Positions 1-8,064 of a stretch of 64,000 bases of DNA are shown in pieces. Positions within the stretch are counted from its first letter, which is position 1, and every line of letters begins with the position of its first letter. The notes beneath the pieces were generated by a model. It made no database searches. It saw only the letters and a program-made list of their open reading frames with translations, and was not told the origin of the DNA. Position numbers and translations under genes: made by a program. This stretch comes from an uncultured Blastocatellia bacterium (lineage in GTDB: Bacteria > Acidobacteriota > Blastocatellia > Pyrinomonadales > Pyrinomonadaceae), in NCBI GenBank assembly GCA_946480785.1, contig CAMLLD010000018.1, positions 10,313-74,312 on the forward strand. The letters are read 5' to 3'.

Positions 1-21
1 GCCTTTATCACTGGTTCATCA

Positions 22-1677
22 CTAGCGGGGCGGTTTGAGGTCGTGGAAGAGGTCAAAGAGGACGTCAACGTCGACGGGCTTGGGGACGAGCGTGAGGTAG
101 CCGACTGAAAGCGCTCGCTGGCGATCTTCGTCGCTGGCATAGCCGGAGACGGCGATGGCGGGAACATCGCCCAGGCCCGGCAGTTTTTTCAGTTGCCGGA
201 GAAACTCGTAGCCGTCCACGTCCGGCATGCCGATGTCGGAAATCACGACGTCCGGCCGCCGGTCTTTCGCCGACTGCAGCGCTTCGGCCGCCGAGGCCGC
301 AGTGATTACGTGAGCGCCCTTGTTACGGAAGAGCGCACTCAACAACATCAGCGTGTCTTCCGAGTCTTCGACCACCAGCACGTCGAGACCTTCAAAGGAA
401 CGCGCTTTCTTCTCGACTATTTCCGCGGCAATCTTCGCAGCGGAGACGAGGCCGATGCGAAACGAGAAAGACGAGCCCATCCCGACGCCCTCAGACGTCG
501 CTGACAAACTGCCGCCGTGCATCTTCGCGAGGGCATCGGCGATGGCGAGGCCGAGACCGAGCCCGCCGTGGCGGCGTGACGTGGAGCCGTCTGCCTGACG
601 AAAACGATCGAATACGTGCGGCAGAAAATCCGGTGTGATGCCGACGCCGCTGTCATCGACTGTGAGACGGGCTTCGAGACCGTCGGATTCAGTGGTGACG
701 GTTACTTTGCCGCCCGGTTCGGTGAACTTGATCGCGTTCGAGAGCAGGTTCCAGGCGATCTGTTGCAGCCGCACCGGCTCACCCATCACGACGAGTGTCG
801 CCGGCGACAGGTTGACGTCGAGATTGATGTTGCGCGACGCGGCGAGACCGCGGACCGTGTCGAGCGCTGCTCTGACGGCGACGTTGAGATCCGTCGGGCG
901 CGGCTCAAACTGCAACTTACCGGTCGCAATACGCGACGTGTCGAGCAGATCGTCGATCAATCTGGCCTGCAACCACGCGTTACGCTCGATCGCGTCGAGC
1001 GCTTGCGAGACACTCTTCGCGTCGAGGTTGCCGCTGCGCAGGAGTTTGATCCAACCAACGACGGGCGTGAGCGGCGTACGCAACTCGTGTGAAAGTGTCG
1101 CGAGAAAGACGTCTTTCGCGCGGTTAGCTTCCGCGAGCTCGACGTTGAGACGCGTCAACTCGGCGGTGCGCTCGGCGATGCGTTGTTCGAGATCGAGATT
1201 GAGTTGTTCGAGGTCCGCGCGCGCTTTCTGCTCGGCGAGCATCAGCTTGCGATGCTCGACGCCGCGTCGAATCGTGTGCTTCATCGTTTCGATGTCGCAC
1301 GGCTTAACGAGATAATCGTAAGCGCCTTCCTGCAAAGCGGCGATGGCTGATTCGACCGAAGCAAAACCCGTCAGCACAACGGAGATCGTCAACGGCGCGT
1401 TGCGCCGGATCTCGTTGAGCACGGCGAGTCCTTCGCCCGCTTCCATGTGCAAGTCAGTGAGAACGAGATCGTAATCGGCGGTGGCGAGCAACGAGATCGC
1501 TTCGTTGCCGCTCGAGGCGGTGTCGACTGCGTAACCTTCTTTTTCGAGAATCGCGGCGGTGGTGATGCGCAGGTTCTCTTCGTCGTCCACCACCAGGAGC
1601 CGAGCGTGGTCCAGCGCGGAAAAGAGTGCCGAGGTTTCAGGGTTGCCGTTTCCCAGGTGATCAAATGAACGACTCAT
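22..1677 (-). CDS. Hybrid sensor histidine kinase (REC-HisKA-HATPase-REC)
   Basis: A 551-aa cytoplasmic signalling protein with no membrane segment. An N-terminal receiver (about 26-140, phospho-acceptor D75 in LTDLHM) is followed by a coiled coil (about 147-188), a HisKA domain with H197 in SHELRTP, a HATPase domain with N-box and GLGLGLA G-box, and a C-terminal receiver (about 430-550, acceptor in ISDIGMPD). The order suggests that an upstream kinase phosphorylates the N-terminal receiver and tunes the kinase, with the C-terminal receiver relaying phosphate onward; this is inference. The start overlaps the end of the upstream kinase gene by ATGA, so the two are co-translated. They lie directly downstream of the gas vesicle genes on the same strand. 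Confidence 0.93.
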   Translation of the reverse strand: MSRSFDHLGNGNPETSALFSALDHARLLVVDDEENLRITTAAILEKEGYAVDTASSGNEAISLLATADYDLVLTDLHMEAGEGLAVLNEIRRNAPLTISVVLTGFASVESAIAALQEGAYDYLVKPCDIETMKHTIRRGVEHRKLMLAEQKARADLEQLNLDLEQRIAERTAELTRLNVELAEANRAKDVFLATLSHELRTPLTPVVGWIKLLRSGNLDAKSVSQALDAIERNAWLQARLIDDLLDTSRIATGKLQFEPRPTDLNVAVRAALDTVRGLAASRNINLDVNLSPATLVVMGEPVRLQQIAWNLLSNAIKFTEPGGKVTVTTESDGLEARLTVDDSGVGITPDFLPHVFDRFRQADGSTSRRHGGLGLGLAIADALAKMHGGSLSATSEGVGMGSSFSFRIGLVSAAKIAAEIVEKKARSFEGLDVLVVEDSEDTLMLLSALFRNKGAHVITAASAAEALQSAKDRRPDVVISDIGMPDVDGYEFLRQLKKLPGLGDVPAIAVSGYASDEDRQRALSVGYLTLVPKPVDVDVLFDLFHDLKPPR

Positions 1678-3848
1678 TTGTTATTTGTCGATCCCTTCTT
1701 GGCGTCTTCAAGTACGGGAGAATCAACCTGCAAAACGATACTGAAAACCGTGCCCCGCCCGATGTCGCTACTGACCTCGATGCGGCCGCCGTGTTGTCTG
1801 ACGATGTCCTGTGTTACCCACAGTCCGAGACCGGTGCCTTTTTTACCGGTAGAGAAAAACGGATCGAAGATGCGCGTGAGATCGTCTGCGGCAATGCCGA
1901 CGCCGCTGTCGCTGAGCTGGACGATGATCGACGGCTGCAAGGCCTGGTCGTAACGCGAAGTGGAAATGCGAATCTCGCCTTCGCCCGTGATCGCCTGCTG
2001 CGCGTTCAGAATCAGGTTGAGAAAGACCTGACGTAACTGATCGGCGCGGGCGCGAATCGGCGGCAACATCGGATCGAGCTGTTTGGTTATCTTGATGTGC
2101 TGTTGGCGCATCTTCTTTTCGAGCAGCACGACCGTTTCTTCGAGCACCTGGTTGACGTCAACCCAATCGACCTCTCCGGGCCGGCGCGCAAAGCCGAGCA
2201 TCTGCCGAATGATGTGCGAAACGCGCTCGGTTTCTTTCCGCGCGATTTCCAGAAAGCGCGAGTTCTGCTCGAAATCAGAGCTCGTCTGCATGAGATACAA
2301 CGCGTTCTTGATCGCTTCCAGTGGATTGTTGACCTCGTGCGCGATCGACGCGGCGAGACGACCAACGGCCGCGAGTTTTTCCGATTCGAACAACTGCTGC
2401 TCGACGCGCCGTCGTTCGAGTTCGCGAATCTCGGTCAGGTCGTGAAGAATCGAGACGACCGCGGTCACCTGCCCGGCTTCGTCCAGCACTTCGCGCGCCG
2501 TGATCTCCATCGGCAGCGCACGCCCGTCTTCGGGATCGATCAACTCGATCTCCGCCTGTCGCGCGGTTTCCGAAGCCGAAGCGAGCGTGGAAATAAACGA
2601 CGTGAGCTTTACGGCGTTGGTGCGCACGGCAGCCACGCCTGAGTTGAACGAGTCGCTTTCCTGAAACAGCAATTCAGCGCGGCGGTTGAACAGAATGAAG
2701 TTGCCGGCCGAGTCGCAGACGACGATCGGATGGCCCACGTTTTCTATGATCAGGTCGAGACGATCGCGTTCGCGCCGTGAATCGGCTTCGGCGTTCTGAA
2801 GTTTGGCGAAGTTGCGCGCGAGCTCTTCGTTCGCTTCGCGCAGATCGGTGACGTCGCGAAAGATCGAAACGAGACCGAGCGGTTCGCCGCGCCCGTTCGT
2901 CGCCGGCGTCGAGATCACTTCGAAGTGAATATCCGAACCCTCAATCGGATCGACGAGCGTGATGTCGCGTTGAATGACTTCCGACGATGAAACCGTTGCA
3001 CTCGAAAGATACGCCGAGAACAACAAGTCATTCATCTTCAGCGCGCGCCGTTTTCCCTCCCCCGCATTCGCCGAACCACTGAACAACTCTTCCGCGCGCC
3101 GGTTCTGAAGCAGGATCTCGTTGTCGAGATCCGTAAGGACGATCGGATCCGCGACCGACTTCATGATCGACTCGATCCACTGCCGCTCGCGTTGCAGTTT
3201 GCCGACCGTGGCGAGCAGACGTTCCTGGTGACTGGCAAGCGAAGCAACGATGCCGACGCGTTCGGAAAAGCGTTTCAGCAAGTCGAAGGAGTCGCCCTCG
3301 ATAGTGTCGCGGTCGGCGCCGACATAAAGCACGCCGACGCGCGAACCACGTTCAAAGGTCCAGTACTGACCGGGCAAACGCGCTGTGCGATCGCGGCCGG
3401 TGTTCGGCGGCAACTCGGCGATGCCGAAGAGCGGCAGCGCGAGCACGTCCTGACTCCAGTTCATCTTGCCGAGAAACTGGCGTGACGATTCGTCTTCGTC
3501 GAGGTCGAGCCAAAGTGGCTGGCCATCGTGGATGACGCGGACGCAGCGCGCACCCGAGTCGAGTGGCATCTCCACTCTGGCCGCGGCGTGATCGTCCTGG
3601 AAACCGAGCGCCGCGCGAACGCGTAGCTCCGCGTCTCGTTCGTTGACGATCGCAATTGCAGCTTGTGGGCAGCCGAAGTTATGCACGATTGCTTCAAGGG
3701 CCAGGAGGAGTCGCTCCTGGAGTCTGGGCGTCGCCAGCATCTGCGTGGTGGTTTCGATGAAGACATCGAAATGACGCAGGTTGACCCGCTTTGGTTCCCC
3801 CATCGATCTGGAGGCGTGGAGAGCTAACTCTGAGGGGACTTCACCCAT
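1674..3848 (-). CDS. GAF/PAS sensor histidine kinase
   Basis: A 724-aa soluble histidine kinase. A GAF-like region (about 20-210) precedes two PAS domains (about 225-340 and 360-475), then HisKA with the phospho-acceptor His near residue 503 in the motif IAHEVNNPL, and a HATPase domain with the G-box KGTGLGLWV. No transmembrane helix is visible, so it should sense a cytoplasmic signal, for example redox or a small ligand. Its stop overlaps the start of the hybrid kinase at 1677. It lies 56 bases downstream of gvpA in the same direction, so transcription could continue into it. The start is uncertain: ATG at 3848 or ATG at 3803, neither with a clear ribosome binding site. Confidence 0.93.
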   Translation of the reverse strand: MGEVPSELALHASRSMGEPKRVNLRHFDVFIETTTQMLATPRLQERLLLALEAIVHNFGCPQAAIAIVNERDAELRVRAALGFQDDHAAARVEMPLDSGARCVRVIHDGQPLWLDLDEDESSRQFLGKMNWSQDVLALPLFGIAELPPNTGRDRTARLPGQYWTFERGSRVGVLYVGADRDTIEGDSFDLLKRFSERVGIVASLASHQERLLATVGKLQRERQWIESIMKSVADPIVLTDLDNEILLQNRRAEELFSGSANAGEGKRRALKMNDLLFSAYLSSATVSSSEVIQRDITLVDPIEGSDIHFEVISTPATNGRGEPLGLVSIFRDVTDLREANEELARNFAKLQNAEADSRRERDRLDLIIENVGHPIVVCDSAGNFILFNRRAELLFQESDSFNSGVAAVRTNAVKLTSFISTLASASETARQAEIELIDPEDGRALPMEITAREVLDEAGQVTAVVSILHDLTEIRELERRRVEQQLFESEKLAAVGRLAASIAHEVNNPLEAIKNALYLMQTSSDFEQNSRFLEIARKETERVSHIIRQMLGFARRPGEVDWVDVNQVLEETVVLLEKKMRQQHIKITKQLDPMLPPIRARADQLRQVFLNLILNAQQAITGEGEIRISTSRYDQALQPSIIVQLSDSGVGIAADDLTRIFDPFFSTGKKGTGLGLWVTQDIVRQHGGRIEVSSDIGRGTVFSIVLQVDSPVLEDAKKGSTNNK

Positions 3849-3904
3849 ATGCTCAACTGCTACTTCGCAGACCCTTGTCTAACCCGAACCGACAACCGGA
3901 AACG

Positions 3905-4186
3905 TTATCTATCGACATCGACTGTAGTGCGACGGCGCGTTTCCGTTTCGACTGTCTCACCAGCGCCGCTCAACACCGGGCGCGAAACCGCCGGCGTCAG
4001 ACCCACCGCTTCGGCGTACTTGAGATAAGTGTCGATCGACGCCACGACCACGCGCGCCTCAATTGTAATGAGGTCAATACCCACCAGTGAAATGCGGACC
4101 CACGCATCGATAACGATACCTTTATCGAGCACGCGATCGAGAACGTCGATTAAACTAGTACCGCCTGGTGCTCTTTCGACAGCCAT
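3905..4186 (-). CDS. gvpA: Gas vesicle major structural protein GvpA
   Basis: A 93-aa protein matching the GvpA core almost throughout. Residues about 10-62 hold the family signature: [15 protein letters not shown], then [11 protein letters not shown] and [21 protein letters not shown]. GvpA assembles into the ribbed protein shell of gas vesicles, hollow gas-filled structures that give buoyancy. The C-terminal tail of about 30 residues, rich in Thr, Arg and Glu, is longer than in minimal GvpA proteins. An AAAGGA ribosome binding site precedes the ATG. The 91-base gap to gvpJ is the second largest in the cluster, so gvpA may have its own promoter, as expected for the most abundant shell protein. 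Confidence 0.95.
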   Translation of the reverse strand: MAVERAPGGTSLIDVLDRVLDKGIVIDAWVRISLVGIDLITIEARVVVASIDTYLKYAEAVGLTPAVSRPVLSGAGETVETETRRRTTVDVDR

Positions 4187-4277
4187 TTGCTTTGGTTCCT
4201 TTTCTAGAGTTTGAAAAAACCAGCATACTGCTCACGCGAGGACTGACGGCGCCCCTTGTTCTGCATTAGCTACCTGT

Positions 4278-4667
4278 CTAAGTCCGGCGCTTCGTTCTCA
4301 CTTTGCGCGTCCTGTTCTGACGCGTTGCTGTAACCGGCTCGTTGCCGGCGTCACGAGCTGCCGCACCCAGCTTCCTGATTTCCTGTTCGAGTTCGGAGAG
4401 TCGTTCACGAAGCTCAACGTTCTCCGCTTCGGCGCGCTCCGCCCGCGTGGTCAGATTGGTGTCGTAACGCCACCAGTTCAGACCGATTTGTTCGGCTTTG
4501 TCGATCGAACACACGAGTAGCCGAATCTGTAAGGTGAGTAGTTCAACATTCGCCAGCGACACCTTGATGTCGCCCGCGATCACCAGTCCTTTATCAAGAA
4601 TACGGTCGAGAACATCAACCAGGCCCGGGGGACGGGCCGTTATCAGGGTAGACCGCTCTGTGGACAC
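4278..4667 (-). CDS. gvpJ: Gas vesicle protein GvpJ (GvpA paralogue)
   Basis: A 129-aa GvpA-family protein. Residues about 13-55 give the GvpA-like core (LVDVLDRILDKGLVIAGDIK, LTLQIRLLVCSIDKAEQIGL). It is followed by the Asn-Trp-Trp motif typical of GvpJ and a coiled-coil tail (about 70-98, ENVELRERLSELEQEI) ending in a basic stretch. GvpJ is a minor shell or nucleation protein needed for vesicle formation. The GTG start at 4667 is supported by a strong GGAGGG site six bases upstream. The basic, low-complexity C-terminus (about 105-129) is longer than in bacilli. Confidence 0.93.
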   Translation of the reverse strand: MSTERSTLITARPPGLVDVLDRILDKGLVIAGDIKVSLANVELLTLQIRLLVCSIDKAEQIGLNWWRYDTNLTTRAERAEAENVELRERLSELEQEIRKLGAAARDAGNEPVTATRQNRTRKVRTKRRT

Positions 4668-4673
4668 TTATCG

Positions 4674-4679
4674 CCCTCC
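4674..4679 (-). promoter_or_regulatory. Ribosome binding site of gvpJ
   Basis: GGAGGG on the minus strand, six bases before the GTG at 4667; it fixes the non-ATG start of gvpJ. Confidence 0.7.
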
Positions 4680-4764
4680 ACGCTCAGGGGGCGGCTTTAC
4701 TCACAAAGCTCAGATGGCCGCCACCATAGTTAACCGTGCCTTTCTTACTTATGGGCGCAAACTA

Positions 4765-5130
4765 CTAAATCAGGCGCCCAATCGGACCAAGATCCAGATT
4801 GAGGTCTTCGTCCTCTAAACCGAATTGCGTTTTCAGCTCCTGGAGTTTGGCTTCCAGGCGCATGAGCGCCAATCCCAGCTCTTCGATCTGTGCAGGTGAG
4901 AGATCCCCGCCTTCCATACGGCGCACCGCCTGCTTTTCGAGTAGACGGCGGATGAACTCGATCAGAGTAAGAACCAGCTTGGCCAGACCCTGTTCGACAC
5001 CCTGCGCGTCGATATTGATCCGCGACGGCAAAGAGTCAGCCACAAGACGGAGTTGCTCGACAAACTCTTCAGGGTGCTCGGTTTCTATTTCCGGCTCAGC
5101 CGGATGGGGGTTTTCGGGGGAAAACGCCAT
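4765..5130 (-). CDS. gvpK: Gas vesicle protein GvpK
   Basis: A 121-aa protein with the GvpK pattern: after a short acidic Pro/Glu-rich head (1-25) comes RINIDAQGVEQGLAKLVLTL, a helix with LLEKQAVRRMEGGDLS, and a second helix rich in Leu and Glu (EELGLALMRLEAKLQELK). GvpK is an accessory protein required for gas vesicle assembly. The tail is acidic (EDEDLNLDLGPIGRLI). Its ATG overlaps the TGA of gvpL (TGATG at 5128-5132), which indicates translational coupling. The 97 bases between gvpK and gvpJ contain no recognisable gene. Confidence 0.94.
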   Translation of the reverse strand: MAFSPENPHPAEPEIETEHPEEFVEQLRLVADSLPSRINIDAQGVEQGLAKLVLTLIEFIRRLLEKQAVRRMEGGDLSPAQIEELGLALMRLEAKLQELKTQFGLEDEDLNLDLGPIGRLI

Positions 5131-5846
5131 CAGCTTACTCCGAAGTGCGTTTTAAACTCAAGATCCATGTTCGCAAAACTATATGGGGCCCACGGTCCGC
5201 TGCGAAGAAAGTGAAGATCCGGGCGTTCACGACGCGCTTCAGTGACCCTCATGCGAAACTCGTCGACCCGTTCGCGTGCGATCAGATGGGCCGCGGCCAC
5301 GAGCAGTTTTCCTACTGGACTGGTTTGAATTTGCGTTTGCTTCGCAATCGCCGCTACCTGTCCCTCCAGCCACTCAGCAACCTGTTTCGCTGCCGCTACG
5401 CGAGCTTCACTGCCGCGGATCTCGCGCTGTTTCTCGGCGAGAAAAGCGGTCCCCGGTGTCTCCTGTGTCCCGCTGGTCTGCGGTTCCGCGGTCCAGTCGT
5501 GGTCGGAAATGATCTTCACGTTCATCTCGACGCAGCCGCGCACCTGATCCAGTTTTGCGCGCAGGGCTTCGCTTTTCGCGCCAACATAACTTTCCAGTTG
5601 CTGTTCGTCGATTCGCGTGCCGAAGCGAAAGGGCAAAGGCGTGGTCTCCTTCAGAACGCCCTGGATCACAGCGGCATGGGCGAGCGCGTTTTCACGGGTA
5701 ACGGACACGTTTTGATCCGAGAAGTCGCTGACCAGGAAACAGAAGTCTCCGATCTCGAGTCGCCGGACCAAAGCACCGGCAATTCCATGTAGAGACTGCG
5801 GCAGCGCCTCTGTGTGCTCGACCAGACAGTAGACGTATAACTTCAT
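5130..5846 (-). CDS. gvpL: Gas vesicle protein GvpL/GvpF family
   Basis: A 238-aa GvpF/GvpL family protein. The N-terminus MKLYVYCLVE and the motif PLPFRFGT near residues 70-77 are typical, as is the mid-protein segment CVEMNVKI and the C-terminal SGPWAPYSF (the family GPWPPYSF motif). GvpF and GvpL are accessory proteins thought to bind GvpA and chaperone its insertion into the growing vesicle. This is one of two family members here; assignment as L rather than F is by position and length only. The start overlaps the end of the preceding small GvpA-family gene by ATGA and the end overlaps gvpK. Confidence 0.92.
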   Translation of the reverse strand: MKLYVYCLVEHTEALPQSLHGIAGALVRRLEIGDFCFLVSDFSDQNVSVTRENALAHAAVIQGVLKETTPLPFRFGTRIDEQQLESYVGAKSEALRAKLDQVRGCVEMNVKIISDHDWTAEPQTSGTQETPGTAFLAEKQREIRGSEARVAAAKQVAEWLEGQVAAIAKQTQIQTSPVGKLLVAAAHLIARERVDEFRMRVTEARRERPDLHFLRSGPWAPYSFANMDLEFKTHFGVS

Positions 5847-6073
5847 TCCGCCTTTTTCTGACGCTCGCGCAATACCTGTTGCGCAGTTTCGACCGAGCTG
5901 AGCATTACGTTGAGACCGAGAAAAATCAGATCGATGTCGGCAACCGCGATCGTGATCTCGCCGGCGATCACGAGGCCGCGGTTAAGCACGTGATCGAGTG
6001 TTTCGAGTAACGAGAGCTCCTGCTCTTCGAGCGAGTCTCCGTTCCCACTCACGATGATCTGTTCGAACGACAT
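5843..6073 (-). CDS. gvpS: Small GvpA-family minor vesicle protein (GvpS/GvpM type)
   Basis: A 76-aa protein of the GvpA superfamily. The core (about 20-64) reads LLETLDHVLNRGLVIAGEIT, then IAVADIDLIFLGLNVMLSSVET, which resembles GvpS of bacilli and GvpM of haloarchaea more than GvpA (no DAWVR, and IDLIFLGL at the position of the GvpA ELLTIEAR region). These minor proteins are required in small amounts for vesicle formation. The gene lies between gvpF (8 bases upstream) and gvpL (ATGA overlap). The choice between S and M names is arbitrary from sequence alone. Confidence 0.88.
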   Translation of the reverse strand: MSFEQIIVSGNGDSLEEQELSLLETLDHVLNRGLVIAGEITIAVADIDLIFLGLNVMLSSVETAQQVLRERQKKAE

Positions 6074-6081
6074 CTGTTCTG

Positions 6082-6912
6082 CTACTGCAATCCTGTCTCA
6101 GTCGAGAAGTTGTAAGCCGGCCACGGCCCGGTCAGTTCCAAACGCACCCCTGCCGCGAGGTTCTCTTCCGCCAATCGTTCCGCAGCCGCGCGAAACTCTT
6201 CGAACTGCGATCGCTTCACCAAAAAAGCAAACTTCGCTTTCAGCTCGCCATGCTCCGTCGCTTCCACTTTCAAAATACGCAGTCGCTTCGCATCCGTCGC
6301 CTCGGCGCTCAAGGCCTTTTCAATATGCTCGACGATCTCGTTTAGAGCGGTGCGAACTTCATCCACGCGCAACGCCTCGATCTTCTTCTGCATTAAATAG
6401 GACTGGCCCGGCGAAGCCGCTTCCGCCTGCCGCGTCAACTCCCGCAAACGCGGGCTCACTTCGGTAATACTCGCCAGCAGCGTCGCCCGATCGGAGTAAA
6501 CGTTAACCCCCCACTCCTCATGACCCCGCAAGCGCTCGATGATCTGCGCGAGTTCTCTGCCCTTCTCGTTGAGCATACGCTCGATGCCCGAGCGTTCGAG
6601 ATAAATCGTGCCGAAACGAAGCGGCACGACGCTCGTGCGCTTCGCGACGTACTCGACCACCGTCTCGTGACGCATCGCGCGCACGGCGGTCCAGGTCGCG
6701 TCGGAAAGATGTGCGGCGAGCGATTCTTCGCCGTACTCATTGAGCGGGACCGTGCTGGCGAGAGCGACGAGATCGTTTCCCCTCACCCATTCGAGTCTTG
6801 CGTTGTCTTCGATTGCTGCCGGAAAGGAACTGGGGCCGAGTTGCTGTGCGGCCGCAGTTTCGGCTACACAGTAGACGTAATATCCGAGTTGGCTCTGGTC
6901 GCTTCCGGTCAT
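6082..6912 (-). CDS. gvpF: Gas vesicle protein GvpF/GvpL family
   Basis: A 276-aa GvpF/L protein. Visible signatures are LGYYVYCVAE at the N-terminus, VVPLRFGTIY near residue 100 (family PlrFGT motif), EWGVNVYSD, and the C-terminal LTGPWPAYNF. It is the first recognisable gvp gene of the run and lies 8 bases upstream of the gvpS/M gene. GvpF is generally an accessory factor that interacts with GvpA during assembly. No clear ribosome binding site precedes the ATG at 6912. No gvpN, gvpG or gvpO is found upstream or downstream. Confidence 0.92.
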   Translation of the reverse strand: MTGSDQSQLGYYVYCVAETAAAQQLGPSSFPAAIEDNARLEWVRGNDLVALASTVPLNEYGEESLAAHLSDATWTAVRAMRHETVVEYVAKRTSVVPLRFGTIYLERSGIERMLNEKGRELAQIIERLRGHEEWGVNVYSDRATLLASITEVSPRLRELTRQAEAASPGQSYLMQKKIEALRVDEVRTALNEIVEHIEKALSAEATDAKRLRILKVEATEHGELKAKFAFLVKRSQFEEFRAAAERLAEENLAAGVRLELTGPWPAYNFSTETGLQ

Positions 6913-6950
6913 AGGGTGTGCTATGACCGCATTATATACGGGCTGGGTGT

Positions 6951-7178
6951 CTAGTTGGCGAGTGACGGCTTGTGATAATAGAAGTCGCCGTGCATTTGCC
7001 AGTCACCAAGATTGAACCGGCGTTGCGCGCCACAATTCAAACACGAGCGGTACGCCCGGCCGCCATGAGAAAACGGGCGGCTCATTTCTCCGTGCCGGCA
7101 ACCAAACACACGCGCCATGAAATTACTGATTCTTCCGGTCACCTGCCCGACCTCGCCTGTTACTTGCCCATTGTGCAT
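6951..7178 (-). CDS. Small Cys/His protein, possible zinc ribbon
   Basis: A protein of about 75 aa, function unknown. It contains FGCRHGEMSRPF followed about 10 residues later by SCLNCGAQRRF, giving a C-x-H ... C-x-x-C set able to bind zinc. The N-terminal part carries a short repeat (QVTGEVGQVTG). The start at 7178 is chosen because GAGGTG lies six bases upstream; ATGs at 7196 and 7208 and a GTG at 7244, inside the direct repeat, are alternatives. It lies 38 bases upstream of gvpF in the same direction, so it could be the first gene of the gas vesicle transcript, but I know of no gvp family with this pattern. Confidence 0.6.
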   Translation of the reverse strand: MHNGQVTGEVGQVTGRISNFMARVFGCRHGEMSRPFSHGGRAYRSCLNCGAQRRFNLGDWQMHGDFYYHKPSLAN

Positions 7179-7229
7179 TTCGCTCACCTCTTTCATAACT
7201 GCCTTCATGTCGCTAACGCGAAAACACTG

Positions 7230-7361
7230 ACGGAATAGGGCCACTGGTGCAGTTTATTTGGAGTGCGCCGACCCTTCGGCGCTTTGGCCAAAGCGGTGAC
7301 AAGTCCCCGCACTCCAAAAGGACGCCCGGATAAACCGCACCAGTTCACGGAATAGGGCCAC
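7230..7361. mobile_element. Palindromic MITE/REP-like element with 15-bp direct repeats
   Basis: The 15-mer ACGGAATAGGGCCAC occurs at 7230-7244 and again at 7347-7361. Between them lies an imperfect inverted repeat: ACTGGTGC at 7243-7250 pairs with GCACCAGT at 7337-7344, the adjacent GTTTAT/ATAAAC also pair, and TTGGAGTGCG at 7258-7267 pairs with CGCACTCCAA at 7308-7317. The right arm carries about 12 unpaired bases (7318-7329). A smaller hairpin (GCGCCGA-ccct-TCGGCGC) sits inside. The structure looks like a short non-autonomous insertion with a target duplication, or a REP/BIME unit. It occupies the divergent region between the gas vesicle run and the sigma factor gene. Confidence 0.6.
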
Positions 7362-7404
7362 CTTTTTTATAGTGTGAGTTGTGCCTTATACTTAGCGCTC
7401 GCGC

Positions 7405-7410
7405 AGGAGA
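7405..7410 (+). promoter_or_regulatory. Ribosome binding site of the ECF sigma factor gene
   Basis: AGGAGA, eight bases before the TTG at 7419; it supports the non-ATG start. A TATACT at 7387-7392 could be a -10 box but no convincing -35 accompanies it. Confidence 0.6.
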
Positions 7411-7418
7411 GTTAACGA

Positions 7419-7991
7419 TTGAGCAAAAACCCCTCTGACAACGTCACGAAACTCCTGATTGAACTGTCTAATGGCGATCGGGCCGCGGTTGATCTTTTAC
7501 TACCTGTCATCTACGATGAACTGCGCAAACTGGCAGCTAATTATCTGCGACGTGAGCGTCCCGATCACACTTTGCAACCGACTGCGCTCGTTCACGAAGC
7601 TTACCTGCGTCTGGTCGACCAGACGCGCGTAAACTGGCAGAACCGCGCACACTTTTTCGGCGTCGCTGCCCAGATCATGCGCCGCCTGCTCGTGGATCAC
7701 GCACGCAAACACAACGCAGAGAAACGCGGTCAGGATTTTAAGAAGCTCTCCCTGGATGAAAATATCGATCGCGCCGTCGAACGCAGCGCCGAGTTGATCG
7801 CGCTCGACGACGCGCTCAAGACTCTGGCTTCTTTCGATCAGCAAAAGGCTCGTATGGTTGAATTGCGTTACTTTGGCGGCCTGTCAATCGAAGAGACAGC
7901 AGACGTGATGGGTGTCACTCCGACTACCATCAAACGTCATTGGCGGCTGGCCAAAGCCTGGCTTCATGGGGAAATGCAAAGAAATGTTTAG
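7419..7991 (+). CDS. ECF-family RNA polymerase sigma factor (TIGR02999 type)
   Basis: A 190-aa sigma factor. Region 2 includes LRKLAANYLRRERPDHTLQPTA with HEAYLRLVDQ and ARKHNAEKRG; region 4 is a helix-turn-helix (GGLSIEETADVMGVTPTTIKRHW, about 155-177). The PDHTLQPTALVHEAYLRL and RRLLVDHARKHNAEKRG signatures mark the ECF group that in Acidobacteria and Planctomycetes is typically encoded beside Ser/Thr kinases, as here (the kinase starts 73 bases downstream). No anti-sigma factor gene is adjacent, so activity may be governed by the kinase; this is inference. The start is TTG with a good ribosome binding site. Confidence 0.93.
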   Translation: MSKNPSDNVTKLLIELSNGDRAAVDLLLPVIYDELRKLAANYLRRERPDHTLQPTALVHEAYLRLVDQTRVNWQNRAHFFGVAAQIMRRLLVDHARKHNAEKRGQDFKKLSLDENIDRAVERSAELIALDDALKTLASFDQQKARMVELRYFGGLSIEETADVMGVTPTTIKRHWRLAKAWLHGEMQRNV

Positions 7992-8064
7992 AGCACGCTG
8001 TCAGTCCAGCCGTTTCTGCATCTAACTGTCCTCTTTTTTATAGCGAATACAAGTCCAGTAAGAC

